53,356 nucleotides of DNA from positions 1 to 53,356 of the IMG/VR virus record IMGVR_UViG_3300036861_000789; one strand, given 5' to 3'. Source of the DNA: a virus. Both the position numbers and the translations under genes were made by a program. This document shows positions 19,403 to 28,699 of the stretch, one piece after another; the first letter of the stretch is position 1; every line of letters starts with the position of its first letter. Below the pieces are notes generated by a model. It had not been told where the DNA came from. It saw only the letters and a list, made by a program, of their open reading frames with translations, and searched no databases.

Positions 19403-19735
19403 TTAAAACAATGTAAAAGCAGCAAAAGTGAGATTCGCGTCGGAAACATCAAATTCCAGTACGGAGCCGTACAAATCCACCGGGAAAGGCCCCAGCTCGA
19501 CACCGAACGAATTAGCGGGGATGGTCAGGACAATGGGCGGCGGAGTCTGGAAGTCAACCGTTTCGACCAGGATCGTGGAGACGGTTGCATCCATACCGGC
19601 ACCCTGGACGTAAAGCAGCGTGGCCCCATCGTTGATCATGCGCATTCCGTTGGCGACATCACCCGGCGTCCCTGTGGCCACAGAGAACACCTGAAGCCGG
19701 GAAGTCCTTTGCACCGGCACGTCAGTCCTGGCCAT
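19403..19735 (-). CDS. Hypothetical beta-rich protein
   Basis: A 110-residue, beta-rich protein with RBS GAGGGG. The small-residue-rich sequence without Cys resembles phage decoration or tail accessory proteins. Located between the endolysin and the lysis-type membrane genes. No family assigned. Confidence 0.6.
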   Translation of the reverse strand: MARTDVPVQRTSRLQVFSVATGTPGDVANGMRMINDGATLLYVQGAGMDATVSTILVETVDFQTPPPIVLTIPANSFGVELGPFPVDLYGSVLEFDVSDANLTFAAFTLF

Positions 19736-19744
19736 CTCAGCCCC

Positions 19745-20350
19745 TCATTTCGTTCGTAGCGCCCCAAGTGTCTGCGGCCCAAGCCAGCCATCGACCTTCA
19801 GTCCATTGCGCCGCTGGAAAGCTCTGACAGCTGCCAGTGTCGCAGGCCCGAAACGCCCGTCGACAACCAAACTCGCCATATGCCCATTGAGATAAGCCTG
19901 AGCCTGGCGAACCGAAGTGCCCACCATGCCGGACTTCAAAGTCTTCCACGCCGGAGCCGTGGCGATCATCAGCCACGGGGCGCTCGAATTCTCCGCCACC
20001 TTCGAATGCTCAATCGAATCGTGGACGTGCTCGGTGTGCGGATTCGAGCCGGTGTAATCCTTCGGCTTGAACAGATTGTCGATGTGCCAGATCCGGCGGC
20101 GATGTATGACATAGCGTGTCGACGGGTGCAGGAACATCGACGTCAGGACGGTAGGGATATGGACGCCGTCCTTATCCAAGTCAATGGCCCGGACAACGCC
20201 GGTCACCGGATCCGGGTTGTGATCCGAAGTCCGAGCCGCATGGGCTTTGTCGCCTATCCAGCCGTCGGAACTGTGGTCGCGATGTGGCCAGCGGGTGTTG
20301 ATGGCATGTTGCAATCCACTCAGACTCGGTGCCAGATACGGTTCAGGCAT
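19745..20350 (-). CDS. Endolysin: zinc peptidase plus peptidoglycan-binding domain
   Basis: A 201-residue lysin from ATG 20350. The N-terminal domain has RTSDHNPDPVTGVVRAIDLD and HTEHVHDSI, placing His, Asp and His as zinc ligands of an M15/D,D-peptidase-like fold that cuts peptide stems in the wall. The C-terminal domain (KSGMVGTSVRQAQAYL ... DGRFGPATLAAVRAFQ ... DGWLGPQTL) is a PG_binding_1 module. No signal peptide, so release would depend on a holin. Overlaps the upstream small gene. Confidence 0.85.
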   Translation of the reverse strand: MPEPYLAPSLSGLQHAINTRWPHRDHSSDGWIGDKAHAARTSDHNPDPVTGVVRAIDLDKDGVHIPTVLTSMFLHPSTRYVIHRRRIWHIDNLFKPKDYTGSNPHTEHVHDSIEHSKVAENSSAPWLMIATAPAWKTLKSGMVGTSVRQAQAYLNGHMASLVVDGRFGPATLAAVRAFQRRNGLKVDGWLGPQTLGALRTK

Positions 20351-20483
20351 CGTCGGCCTCGTTGTCGTCAGCCGCATCGGAACCCATGTGCTGCTCAGGG
20401 TCGTCGTCTTCGGCCCACCTGGTGATCTCGTCGACTATGAGCTTCTCGGGGTCGAAACTGAAGCCCTTCATGGATTCGGTCAT
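20343..20483 (-). CDS. Small acidic protein, leaderless
   Basis: Forty-six residues, very acidic C-terminus (DAADDNEADDA). TATGAT (20490-20495, minus strand) lies 6 nt before the ATG with no RBS, giving a leaderless start and a private promoter for the lysis genes. Its stop overlaps the endolysin start. Function unknown. Confidence 0.6.
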   Translation of the reverse strand: MTESMKGFSFDPEKLIVDEITRWAEDDDPEQHMGSDAADDNEADDA

Positions 20484-20516
20484 AACAGCATCATACTCAC
20501 AGAATGAGACATTTCA

Positions 20517-21026
20517 TCACTGCGTCTGAAGAAGAGCCGACCACTGGACAATGACATTTACCCAAGTTGACGAAGGCCCATAAACGAACAACGTGAAACC
20601 TGTCGTAGAAACACTGATGGCTCGCGACTGCCAGCTGGCAGCAGAAGCCGTGCCATTGTCGATGTTGGCATGCACTGACGGCATAGCCGAGAATGGCACG
20701 GCGAACACGACAGCGACAGTAAACGAGGTCTGAGCCGAGAAGCTGATCAGATTCTGTCCTGCCTGCTGCTCCACCACCACCGGTGTCGGCAGAGCCTGCA
20801 CATTGCCCATGGCCAGCCACGATGTGGGATCCGAACCGGACTGAGGCGACTGGCCCAGCAGAGCCACTGTGTCGCCAACAGTGGGCAGGTAGGAACCCAG
20901 CACCCCCACATCGGTGAAAACGGCCGTTTGCACATTCACCGTTAAAGGCGACACCGTAACAACCACGCCGATCCGAACCGTGGCTGGCTGACCCACCGCC
21001 GAGCGGATCTGCGTAGGCAAACCCAT
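20517..21026 (-). CDS. Tail protein with C-terminal H-type lectin-like domain
   Basis: A 169-residue protein from ATG 21026 (TGATG overlap). Residues about 15-70 are a small beta barrel (VRIGVVVTVSPLTVNVQ ... VGDTVALLGQ) as in baseplate or spike OB domains. The C-terminal 80 residues (VFAVPFSAMPSVHANI, then a late VNVIVQWSALL strand) match the H-type lectin pattern. Probably part of the distal tail that touches the cell surface. Confidence 0.65.
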   Translation of the reverse strand: MGLPTQIRSAVGQPATVRIGVVVTVSPLTVNVQTAVFTDVGVLGSYLPTVGDTVALLGQSPQSGSDPTSWLAMGNVQALPTPVVVEQQAGQNLISFSAQTSFTVAVVFAVPFSAMPSVHANIDNGTASAASWQSRAISVSTTGFTLFVYGPSSTWVNVIVQWSALLQTQ

Positions 21027-21724
21027 CAGGCCACCCGCCACACCAGCAGACGCGAACCGATTCGGACAGTTGTATTCGTGGCATCCGAAGTGTTCTGCGC
21101 ATACTGGGTTTGCAGATTACCGGCCGTGCCGCCCATGACGATGTGACCATAGGTGGTGCAGATGGTTCGGGTTCCCACCGCCGCACCGCCGACTGGAGTC
21201 GCTGTGCCCGATGCGGTCTGGACGGCGAACTGGCCATCACCCGTGGTAGCTGTCGCCGTTGTGGCCAAGCCTTTCATGCCCCAGCTGGCCACAGCCCCGG
21301 CGGGCCAGGTGTAAGCCACTTTGAAGTCAGCGGTTTGGCTGGAATCGTAGAAGAACATCGCCTCCCACATGAAAGTTCCCGCCGTCGGCAAAGCGGAAAG
21401 CAGAACCGCGTCGGAAACCAGGGTCGTTGACCCATTGATGGGAGCAGCATCAGTGGTCCTGAAAGCTTTCGTGAACAATCCCCGGGTGTAGTCGCTGTAA
21501 TACACAGCCCCCTCGAAGCAGTCCCGGCGATTCTCGGCAGCCAGGTCGGTGACATCGCCTTCAACGGGGGCGGTGTGGCGGGCTGTGCGGTCGGCTTCGT
21601 TGGTGTACTTGAGAACCAATCGCGTTTCAACATCAGCGATCATGTCGGTGAACGCCAGCGGATTATTCGCGAGATCCGGGCCGACAGGGATGGTGATCTG
21701 CTGATCAGGCGTGTTCGTCGACAT
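21026..21724 (-). CDS. Minor tail / fibre protein
   Basis: A 232-residue protein. The N-terminal 60 residues look like an attachment segment; the rest is beta-rich, ending in TTVRIGSRLLVWRVA, a closing strand common in actinophage tail-fibre heads. Probably a surface-exposed tail component. Function inferred from position and composition. Confidence 0.6.
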   Translation of the reverse strand: MSTNTPDQQITIPVGPDLANNPLAFTDMIADVETRLVLKYTNEADRTARHTAPVEGDVTDLAAENRRDCFEGAVYYSDYTRGLFTKAFRTTDAAPINGSTTLVSDAVLLSALPTAGTFMWEAMFFYDSSQTADFKVAYTWPAGAVASWGMKGLATTATATTGDGQFAVQTASGTATPVGGAAVGTRTICTTYGHIVMGGTAGNLQTQYAQNTSDATNTTVRIGSRLLVWRVA

Positions 21725-21733
21725 GGCTTATCC

Positions 21734-22306
21734 TCACAGATCACAAACGAAAGCGATGGTCATATGGCAGTACACGAACATTGGGCCGCCCGTCCCGGAC
21801 CAGGTCCAGCGGGCCTCCAAAGGCAGCGTCGCCGGACCTAGAATGCCGACACCCGAGATGTTCATCGGATAGCCGTTGGTGGTGGCCACACTGCGGGCCA
21901 AAGTGCGGCTGGCGATGATCTCACTGGCCGTCTGGCCATGCAGCGAAGCTCTCTGCTGAGTCAACGTCGTAACCGCGTTGACGGGAGAGAACTCCGCCGA
22001 ACACATATAAACCCCGTCCCGCAAAGCGAGCACAGCTGACTTGATCGGGCCTGCGGCGATGAACATTCCGTTGTTGAACAGAACCTCGTCGAAAATGATG
22101 GTGGTCTCAGCGCCTGCGGGTACGGAGAAGCCCGTAGTGAAAGTCCGCACCGCCGCTGACGGTCTATTCAAAGCCAGCGTCCGCAGCGCCGAAACATCAG
22201 CCAGAGCCCCATCGACGTCTTCAGCAAAATTCTGGAAGTCATCGCATTTGATCTGCTCGCCCTGGCAGGGATAGCGAATGCCGAAGATAGGTGTCGTTCC
22301 CGGCAT
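21734..22306 (-). CDS. Tail protein, paralogue 3 of 3
   Basis: A 190-residue protein. The N-terminus PIFGIRYPCQGEQIKCDDFQNFAEDVDGAL aligns by eye with the starts of the next two upstream genes: two cysteines, an acidic helix, then a beta-rich body. Such an N-terminal helix plus beta head suits a trimeric fibre or receptor-binding tip. Confidence 0.65.
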   Translation of the reverse strand: MPGTTPIFGIRYPCQGEQIKCDDFQNFAEDVDGALADVSALRTLALNRPSAAVRTFTTGFSVPAGAETTIIFDEVLFNNGMFIAAGPIKSAVLALRDGVYMCSAEFSPVNAVTTLTQQRASLHGQTASEIIASRTLARSVATTNGYPMNISGVGILGPATLPLEARWTWSGTGGPMFVYCHMTIAFVCDL

Positions 22307-22977
22307 CAGGTCACCTCCACAATGTCACGAGGGCCGATATAAGTGACATAGGCGAATGGCAGCGCCTGCACGGTCACATCACTGGCGACATTGGTGTGGA
22401 AGGAAGTCAAAGTCACGTTGACTCCGCTGATGCCGTCAAGGACCACTTCGAATTTGACGTTCTGGCCGATGTTTCCACCACCGACACCCGGGTCGTAGGT
22501 GCGGTCGGTGACGGAGGGCGAATTGAACCCGGGTGGTGGGGCCGTTGGATCGTCGACGGTTATGTTCATACCCCGCTGGCTGAAAGCGGTCACAGCTCCC
22601 ACAGCTGTCATGCGGGTGGTGCCGCCGCAGATGTAAACGCCTCTTGGGTAGGGCACGGTGACAGCCGCCCCAGCCGGTGAGCCGATGGTTATCGTGTTCG
22701 TGTTCGGTGAGGAGTTCAGCACCAGGTTCATGAATGTGCTGTTGTTGAAATGAACGGTGGTGAACAGATTCGCGATGGTGGGAGTGCCCGTGGTGATCAC
22801 TTTGGCCAAAGGATTGGTAACAATGATGGTCGGGCGGTCCAGGAAGCCTTGCAGGGCGCCCTGCTGGGCACCCAGCGTGGTGTCGATGTCCTGCCCGAGG
22901 CATTGCATGTAAAGAGCCAGCGCCGCGAAGTCTTCCTCGCCGATGCAGGCAAGGCCGTGGGTGCCAATGGTCTGCAT
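22306..22977 (-). CDS. Tail protein, paralogue 2 of 3
   Basis: A 223-residue protein: GLACIGEEDFAALALYMQCLGQDIDTTL helix, RPTIIVTNP strand, then a beta-rich body with PYPRGVYICGGT. The same order occurs in both neighbours, indicating tandem duplication. Overlaps them end to end (shared ATG/TGA bases). Likely distal tail. Confidence 0.65.
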   Translation of the reverse strand: MQTIGTHGLACIGEEDFAALALYMQCLGQDIDTTLGAQQGALQGFLDRPTIIVTNPLAKVITTGTPTIANLFTTVHFNNSTFMNLVLNSSPNTNTITIGSPAGAAVTVPYPRGVYICGGTTRMTAVGAVTAFSQRGMNITVDDPTAPPPGFNSPSVTDRTYDPGVGGGNIGQNVKFEVVLDGISGVNVTLTSFHTNVASDVTVQALPFAYVTYIGPRDIVEVT

Positions 22978-23588
22978 CAGCTCACATCCGAATGCCAGTA
23001 GACGGCCAAGGTCGCCAATTCGATGGTCGCTGTCGCATTGGTGTCGAAGGCGGTGATGTCCCTGGGGGCTGGGACGGTGTCAGTGAACTCCCACATCGTG
23101 GAGGCTCGGATGGACGCTGCTGCGGTGGCCGAGGTCCGGGTGATGGCTGTGGCAACTCCGGTGACCGAGCCGCCGATGACGGGTTCGGTTTGGTTTCCCA
23201 CCCGGATGTAGGTGGTCAAACCTTCATTGTCGACCCAGCAGCATCCGAATCGGACATAAAGGTCGATGAGATATCTTCCGTTGCGGCTTGGTGTGATGCC
23301 GGGGAAGATGGTCAGATCGACCATGTTGTCAGTGTCGGCGAGGACGGTATCGAAGGGGATCGTGTCGGCGATGGCCACGGCCACAGCTGGCTCATAGTGG
23401 ATCACGGCCAGTGGAATCGCTGTTGCTGTCCGGGCCACCGCGCTGTCGGCCAGGACGATCTGATCTTCGACCAGGCCGACGAAGTCACACCAGATGGTGG
23501 AGAAGTCGCATGGGCTGCGCGGATCCCCGCATGGGCTGTCGGAGCATTCCTGGAATGGCAGAGCGAAGTTGGCTGTGCAGGAGGCCAC
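22977..23588 (-). CDS. Tail protein, paralogue 1 of 3
   Basis: A 203-residue protein from GTG 23588. A Cys-rich N-terminus (SCTANF ... CSDSPCGDPRSPCDF) leads to an acidic helix and a beta-rich body with SRNGRYLIDLYVRFGCC, equivalent to the YICGG and YMCSA segments of its neighbours. Most diverged member of the trio. Confidence 0.6.
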   Translation of the reverse strand: MASCTANFALPFQECSDSPCGDPRSPCDFSTIWCDFVGLVEDQIVLADSAVARTATAIPLAVIHYEPAVAVAIADTIPFDTVLADTDNMVDLTIFPGITPSRNGRYLIDLYVRFGCCWVDNEGLTTYIRVGNQTEPVIGGSVTGVATAITRTSATAAASIRASTMWEFTDTVPAPRDITAFDTNATATIELATLAVYWHSDVS

Positions 23589-23590
23589 CG

Positions 23591-24703
23591 CTACACCACC
23601 CCTTCCAGTGTGCCCAGGACCTGGGACCGACCCGAAACCGTCATCAAACCGGACACATCCAATGGTATGCGAAAATCTGCTACAACCTGCACAATACCGG
23701 TCCTGTCGCGAACGTCCAGACTCACCACATCACCCAGTTCCAGCGCCGCGTCCGGCGTCATCGTCCAGGACCATGAATCCACCAGAGCGCTCAACCGGCG
23801 TAGATTGTCAAACGCGGCACCTTGAGCTGAGGACTGGGTAGCCGGGGTCTGCAACCGCATCAGCTGATGACGACGGCCGAAGGCCCCGTTGATGTAAGTC
23901 AGTGACTCAGGTGTGGTGTCCTGGGCTGTGGCGTAAACGGGCGCATCCCCGTTGAGTCGCTCGCCGGTGACAGTCAGGGAGTTGTACACCGACTCACGGG
24001 AACGCGACGCAGCCGAGGCGATCACAGAGCCGCCAGGCCCATCGGAGTAGGTGACAATAGGATTGGCCGGGACGGTCCACTGGTAGCGGCGCAGCACGAA
24101 ATGCCCGTCGGCCAGGGGATACCAGAATGCGCCCACCGACTGGGCCAGCTCATCCAAAGCCTGAGCCCGGTCCAGCTGCCATGTCAAAGGCTGCACCGGC
24201 TGGGCGAACAAGTCGAAGGTGCCAAACGTCGCATCCGCTTTAGCATCCGAGATGAGCCGCATGATCTCGGTGGGGACGGTGACACCCGTTTGGGAGTTCT
24301 CCGGCAGCAGGAACTTCACATCACTGATGTCGGTGGCGAAGTCAGCGGCGAAGCACCGAACCGTCCCGTCCTCGTTCAGCTGGGTTTGCTGAATCCGGCC
24401 GATGAACACCGTCCACGCCATTCGGGAGTTGTCGGCGAACTCGATTCCCCGTTCGGCTTTCAGGATGTTGCCATACGGGGCGAGTAGATCCGTTGCCAGG
24501 TAAGGATAGAACGATTCATCGAAGCTGATGTCGCAGGTGCGTGATACTCGCGATGTCAGCGTCGCGGAAACAGAGCCACCCAGGTAGGTGAGTCCTTCTT
24601 CCAGAATGTTGCGGTTGCCGTCCAAAATGGAAATGTTGAAATACGGACGATGTGATGTCGCCAAAGCCGCCCGGTACATCGCATCCAAACCACCTGGGAG
24701 CAT
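23591..24703 (-). CDS. Minor tail protein (DUF5047-like)
   Basis: A 370-residue protein. N-terminal strands (YFNISILDGNRNILEEGLTYLGGSVSATL) followed by SRTCDISFDESFYPYL and a later RAQALDELAQSVGAFWYPLADGHF match the DUF5047/gp27-like hub proteins of actinophages, which sit at the tail tip below the distal tail protein. ATG overlaps the upstream gene stop. Confidence 0.7.
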   Translation of the reverse strand: MLPGGLDAMYRAALATSHRPYFNISILDGNRNILEEGLTYLGGSVSATLTSRVSRTCDISFDESFYPYLATDLLAPYGNILKAERGIEFADNSRMAWTVFIGRIQQTQLNEDGTVRCFAADFATDISDVKFLLPENSQTGVTVPTEIMRLISDAKADATFGTFDLFAQPVQPLTWQLDRAQALDELAQSVGAFWYPLADGHFVLRRYQWTVPANPIVTYSDGPGGSVIASAASRSRESVYNSLTVTGERLNGDAPVYATAQDTTPESLTYINGAFGRRHQLMRLQTPATQSSAQGAAFDNLRRLSALVDSWSWTMTPDAALELGDVVSLDVRDRTGIVQVVADFRIPLDVSGLMTVSGRSQVLGTLEGVV

Positions 24704-26319
24704 CAGTCGCCCACTTCCAGGTCATACCAGGTGCGGGTGCCGTTGTTGACAGCGTTCCAGTCGGCGAACTCGGCCAGCACATCATCCCAGGTGCGGAAGT
24801 CAACTGTCGGATTCGGCTGCCCGGCGCGGCCACGGACCAGATCATCCCAGTTCAGCCCGGCATCGACGATTTCCTGCCAGGTGGAAAAGGTGTCACACAG
24901 ATCTTTGAGACGCGAACCGCAGACACCCAAGGTGGGGCCAGCCACACGAGCCACTTCGACGTGAGGCAAGGTCGCTACCCGGACCTGGAATTTGTGGTCG
25001 GTCAGCCCTCGCTCAAAATCGGTTTCGCCGACATCCATGTAACGGTCGGGGATGCCATATTGCGGCGGGCCTTGGAACAGTAGCGGCGACCCGGGCTTGG
25101 TGATCAGTTTCAGTTCGTCGCGGTCAGCGAACGTGCGGGTCACGAGGGTGAGGACGGAGGTGACACCGCGACGGGTTCGGCTGATCGCAATCGGGAACTC
25201 CGCATTGGTCGGATTGACCGACATGCTGTTGGTGGCAAATGATTCCGTTGCCATGGATGCGAAGAAAACACCCGAGCCGGGCAGGCAATCAGCTGAGGCA
25301 ACCTGATCGAAACACAGCGGCACCACCAGATCCCGGCATGGGCGCACCGGATCTTTCAACCTGAACTTTCCATCCGAACCGATCGTCAACGGCGGGGTTT
25401 CGGCGGTGACGGGCACACAGGGGGCGCAGGGGTCAGAGACGTACAGGTTGTCCATGGCAACCACGACGGGCAAGGTGTTGGTGTTGCCAGCTGCGAGGAT
25501 GGTGCGGAATGCGACTGCTCCGCCGCTGGGGAATGATGTGTCGGTGGTGGTGGTCGTGAATGCCGCCGGTTCAGGTGCGCTGGCATCCCACAACTTCAGG
25601 CTGAGCGTGCTCCCATGCATGTGGAACAGCGCATCGATTTGGGTGGCCGCCGTGTAGGTGATGCCTGTGGCCACAGAGGTCAGGGTGGTGAAAACTCCTG
25701 CGACATTTTTGCGGATGCGAGCGGTCACCGTCCCGGCTGTCTCGAATCGTGCTTCAGCGAGATAAAAGTTGCTGGCGTCCATGAATCTGCCCGCCACGCC
25801 CATGTCTATAGCAGCCCCAGTGGCTACCACACCCGGCGCTAGAAGAGCTCTGATGTCCACGTTGGTCAGCGGGCCGTCGATGATGGTTCGTCGGGCAGCG
25901 TTGACGGAGCCGAGACTGTGCCGACCGAAGCCCCCGGAAACGGAGTAGTCGGTAGCCACTCCACCGCTCGTCGTCCACACCTGGCCCGAGTCGGCCGTGC
26001 CCCATCCGCCTGCGGCTACAGTGCGGGTAAAAGTGTCAACGATTATAGGATTGCTGATGCATGGTGCTCCGAGGCCTTGCGCCACATAGAACACTTGACG
26101 GTCCAGGGGCACTTCGGTGTCCCAGAAGATCGCATGCCCGCAGGATAGGGCCAGGTAGTCACCGTCGAAGCAGATGTAGGGCCGCAGCGGTGTGCAGACC
26201 CCGGTGACGGAGTCGACGCGCAGGATCTTCACGAAGTCAACGGCTGGGGTGTCAGCCCAGTTGGTTTCGACGCGAACGTAGGCTCGGATCGGATCCGGGT
26301 ATGCTGCGATGACGGGCAT
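24703..26319 (-). CDS. Minor tail protein with concanavalin/LamG-like insert
   Basis: A 538-residue protein. Residues 1-85 and 320-538 look like tail-tip scaffold. Between them, about 92-290, lies VDTFTRTVAAGGWGTADSGQ ... AMDNLYVSD, the pattern of a concanavalin-like/LamG carbohydrate-binding domain followed by a Cys-Pro linker. The terminal third repeats W-x-x-I/V-x-x-x-x-x-x-W units (TFSTWQEIVDAGLNWDDL, FRTWDDVLAEFADWNAV). It may contact cell-wall glycans. Confidence 0.7.
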   Translation of the reverse strand: MPVIAAYPDPIRAYVRVETNWADTPAVDFVKILRVDSVTGVCTPLRPYICFDGDYLALSCGHAIFWDTEVPLDRQVFYVAQGLGAPCISNPIIVDTFTRTVAAGGWGTADSGQVWTTSGGVATDYSVSGGFGRHSLGSVNAARRTIIDGPLTNVDIRALLAPGVVATGAAIDMGVAGRFMDASNFYLAEARFETAGTVTARIRKNVAGVFTTLTSVATGITYTAATQIDALFHMHGSTLSLKLWDASAPEPAAFTTTTTDTSFPSGGAVAFRTILAAGNTNTLPVVVAMDNLYVSDPCAPCVPVTAETPPLTIGSDGKFRLKDPVRPCRDLVVPLCFDQVASADCLPGSGVFFASMATESFATNSMSVNPTNAEFPIAISRTRRGVTSVLTLVTRTFADRDELKLITKPGSPLLFQGPPQYGIPDRYMDVGETDFERGLTDHKFQVRVATLPHVEVARVAGPTLGVCGSRLKDLCDTFSTWQEIVDAGLNWDDLVRGRAGQPNPTVDFRTWDDVLAEFADWNAVNNGTRTWYDLEVGD

Positions 26320-28127
26320 CAGATTCCCCGGGTTCCGTAGGCCAGGTCACGGGCCGACATGGTGAGTATTTCGCTGATCCGCGAATCAATGAACGCGTTG
26401 AGTTGGGTGTTGCCGACGAACACGTTCACGATCGGGGTGAACATGGAGGACAGGCCCGACTGGTTGAGTAGTTGCATGGCCCGGCTGGGGTCGTTGTTCG
26501 GGATGATGGTTTCCGATGAGCCGCCTTCACCGACGCGCACGATCTGACCGCCTGGGGTGGCGGGGACGATGCCGCCCTCAGCGAATTCTTGAACGCCCCC
26601 GCCGCCGCCTGTGATGGTTCGTTTGCGCAGTTTGCTTTGAGCTGCGACGGCGGCGTTGATGGCTGCGGCAAGGGCTCGGAATGCTGCGGCCAGGCTGGTG
26701 ACGGGTGGGATGGCCGCTGGGTTGATTCCGGGTGCGATGGGTGGTGGCACGGACAGGATCGCCCCGGTCAGCGCATCGAATTTGGCGGCGCTGATCCCTC
26801 CCGCTATGGCAAGGGCTCGCAGCCTGGCTGTGTTGGTGGCGAAGGTGGCGCTGGCTGCTTCGGTGTCGCGGGTGAGGTTGATGGTGTTGGCGCGCTGAAC
26901 AACCAGGGCTTTGGCTGCGGCGACGACTGCGGTTTGATGATCCCGGCCAGCTTGGGTGTCAAGGTTCCATGCGCCTCGGTGGATTTTCAGTGCCTCTGTC
27001 ATGTCGTCAAGTTTTTGTTCGAAGTCGACGGTGCCCTGAAATGCGCTGACGGTGGCGTCGATATAGTCGTTGATGGCTTTGTTGACTTCCTTCATCGCAT
27101 CTTCTTGGGCCTGTAGGGCTGTTGCGGTGCCCCGGACTCCGGCTTGCAATTTCGCCATGGCTTCGGCGCTGAGCAGACCTGTTTTCTGGAAGTGTTCCAG
27201 TTCGGGCTGGATCACGCCGAATACGTCCAGGGCGATGGCAACTTTGCGGATCAGTCCGAACAGGTCCAGGAAGGCGAGGGTCAGAGCACCGGTGAAGGTG
27301 ATCAGGTCCCGGATGAAAAGAAGAATTTCACTGAGGGCGGCTGTGGCATCATCATCGCTGGCTATGACGGCCAGGAAGTTGCCTGCCTCCGCGCCTATTT
27401 CGCGTAGCCCGTCGGCGAGGATGTCAACGAAACGATGCGACTGTCCCAGTGCGACGGTGAGTCCGGGGGCGAATTCCTCCACGAAGCCGAGCAGCGCATC
27501 GACGAGGGGCAGGATGATTTTCGCTGCTTCGCCGAAGACGTTCTGCCACAATGGTCGTAGTGCCATGAGCCGGTCTTCGACCATGACCAGGGCTGCGATC
27601 ATGGGAACGAACAGGACTTGACCGTCTTCGACGATGATGTTGCGCAGGTCTCCCATGAGCGCGGAGAACTCATCGCGGACTTCAGCGAACTGTGCGGCCA
27701 CGACGATGCCGATGACACCCAGGCCTATGGTCAGTCCTGCGACTATGGCTGCGGTGACCGCAGCGGCGACCAGGGCACCGGCGATGGGTGCCACAGCCAG
27801 CAGGGCAGCGCCGAGGACCACTTTGATTTCAGCTGGCAGGCCTGAGATGCCGTCGTCAAGGGCATCGACGATGCCTTTGGAGAATCGGGAGAAGAAGCCC
27901 TCATTTTCCTTAGGGTCGAAGGCCTCACCGAGGCGAGATGAGATTTTTTTCTTCTTGCGATTGACCCCGTCGGCTACCCCGTCGCCGACACTTTCGCCTA
28001 GTTTGCCACCTGATTTGCGGGTGTCCTTCTCGACATCACGGAGGATCTTGTCGATCTCTTTGCCGATTTCGCGGGCAAAGGGCTTGGTGTCCGCATGCAC
28101 CTCGATGAACGCTTTGCCCAATGCCAT
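26319..28127 (-). CDS. Tape measure protein
   Basis: A 602-residue protein that sets tail length and probably aids DNA entry. An N-terminal helical, Lys-rich region precedes a long hydrophobic Ala/Gly/Val stretch (about 95-150) and then mostly helical sequence to the end. TATGAT (28134-28139, minus strand) is 6 nt before ATG 28127 and no RBS is visible, so a leaderless promoter may drive tail genes. It follows the two chaperone-type genes, the standard siphovirus order. Confidence 0.88.
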   Translation of the reverse strand: MALGKAFIEVHADTKPFAREIGKEIDKILRDVEKDTRKSGGKLGESVGDGVADGVNRKKKKISSRLGEAFDPKENEGFFSRFSKGIVDALDDGISGLPAEIKVVLGAALLAVAPIAGALVAAAVTAAIVAGLTIGLGVIGIVVAAQFAEVRDEFSALMGDLRNIIVEDGQVLFVPMIAALVMVEDRLMALRPLWQNVFGEAAKIILPLVDALLGFVEEFAPGLTVALGQSHRFVDILADGLREIGAEAGNFLAVIASDDDATAALSEILLFIRDLITFTGALTLAFLDLFGLIRKVAIALDVFGVIQPELEHFQKTGLLSAEAMAKLQAGVRGTATALQAQEDAMKEVNKAINDYIDATVSAFQGTVDFEQKLDDMTEALKIHRGAWNLDTQAGRDHQTAVVAAAKALVVQRANTINLTRDTEAASATFATNTARLRALAIAGGISAAKFDALTGAILSVPPPIAPGINPAAIPPVTSLAAAFRALAAAINAAVAAQSKLRKRTITGGGGGVQEFAEGGIVPATPGGQIVRVGEGGSSETIIPNNDPSRAMQLLNQSGLSSMFTPIVNVFVGNTQLNAFIDSRISEILTMSARDLAYGTRGI

Positions 28128-28174
28128 GGGTCCATCATAGGGTGTTTACCCCATTGTGGCCCATCTTGTCCCTT

Positions 28175-28699
28175 TTACATCGCTGAGCGCATGGCGGCCA
28201 TGAACGCCCGCTCCTCGGCGTCGAAGTCGACTTCGGTCTCCCAGCCTTTAGGCGGGGCTTCGACGCTGGCCACCCAGCTCGTGACACGCTTGGGATCCAT
28301 CAGATTCATGATCTTGGCCCATACCTCGTCCAGCCAGCCAGCGAAGCTCATCCCCGCCGCATTGTTGACATGCAGCCTGTCCCAGACGTCCGGCACGCTG
28401 GCGAGGATGCGGAGCACCACCCACCAGGGCCGATCGGCCACTGTGGAGATCACATCCCAGGCGATGCGGGTGATCTCCTCATCGGTGGCCAGATGATCCC
28501 ATAGCGCATCCTCCACCAGTTCGATTGCGTCCTGACCAGCCATGACAGGAAAGATGTCATAGAGGTCCAGGTTCTTCGCAGTCAGGATGCGGAGCCAGCC
28601 CACAGCATCCAGGGCGGGGATTTCGAAGCTTCGGCCCAGCAGGCTCACCTCCACCGGGCATGGGACCAGGTGAAGGATGAGATCACTTGCGCCGGACAC
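28175..28699 (-). CDS. Tail assembly chaperone, second ORF
   Basis: About 174 residues from GTG 28699. Position between the first chaperone ORF and the tape measure, and an all-helical tryptophan-rich sequence with an acidic C-terminus, suggest the longer chaperone. Its frame is +1 (or -2) relative to the upstream ORF, which it overlaps by 17 nt, and no canonical slippery heptamer is visible, so independent initiation is assumed. Confidence 0.6.
   Translation of the reverse strand: MSGASDLILHLVPCPVEVSLLGRSFEIPALDAVGWLRILTAKNLDLYDIFPVMAGQDAIELVEDALWDHLATDEEITRIAWDVISTVADRPWWVVLRILASVPDVWDRLHVNNAAGMSFAGWLDEVWAKIMNLMDPKRVTSWVASVEAPPKGWETEVDFDAEERAFMAAMRSAM

Noticed and set aside
22992-23825. 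A 277-codon plus-strand frame across tail genes
   Set aside because: It lies opposite two well-supported minus-strand genes, is Gly/Asp-rich with no domain, and breaks the late-operon orientation without promoter or terminator.
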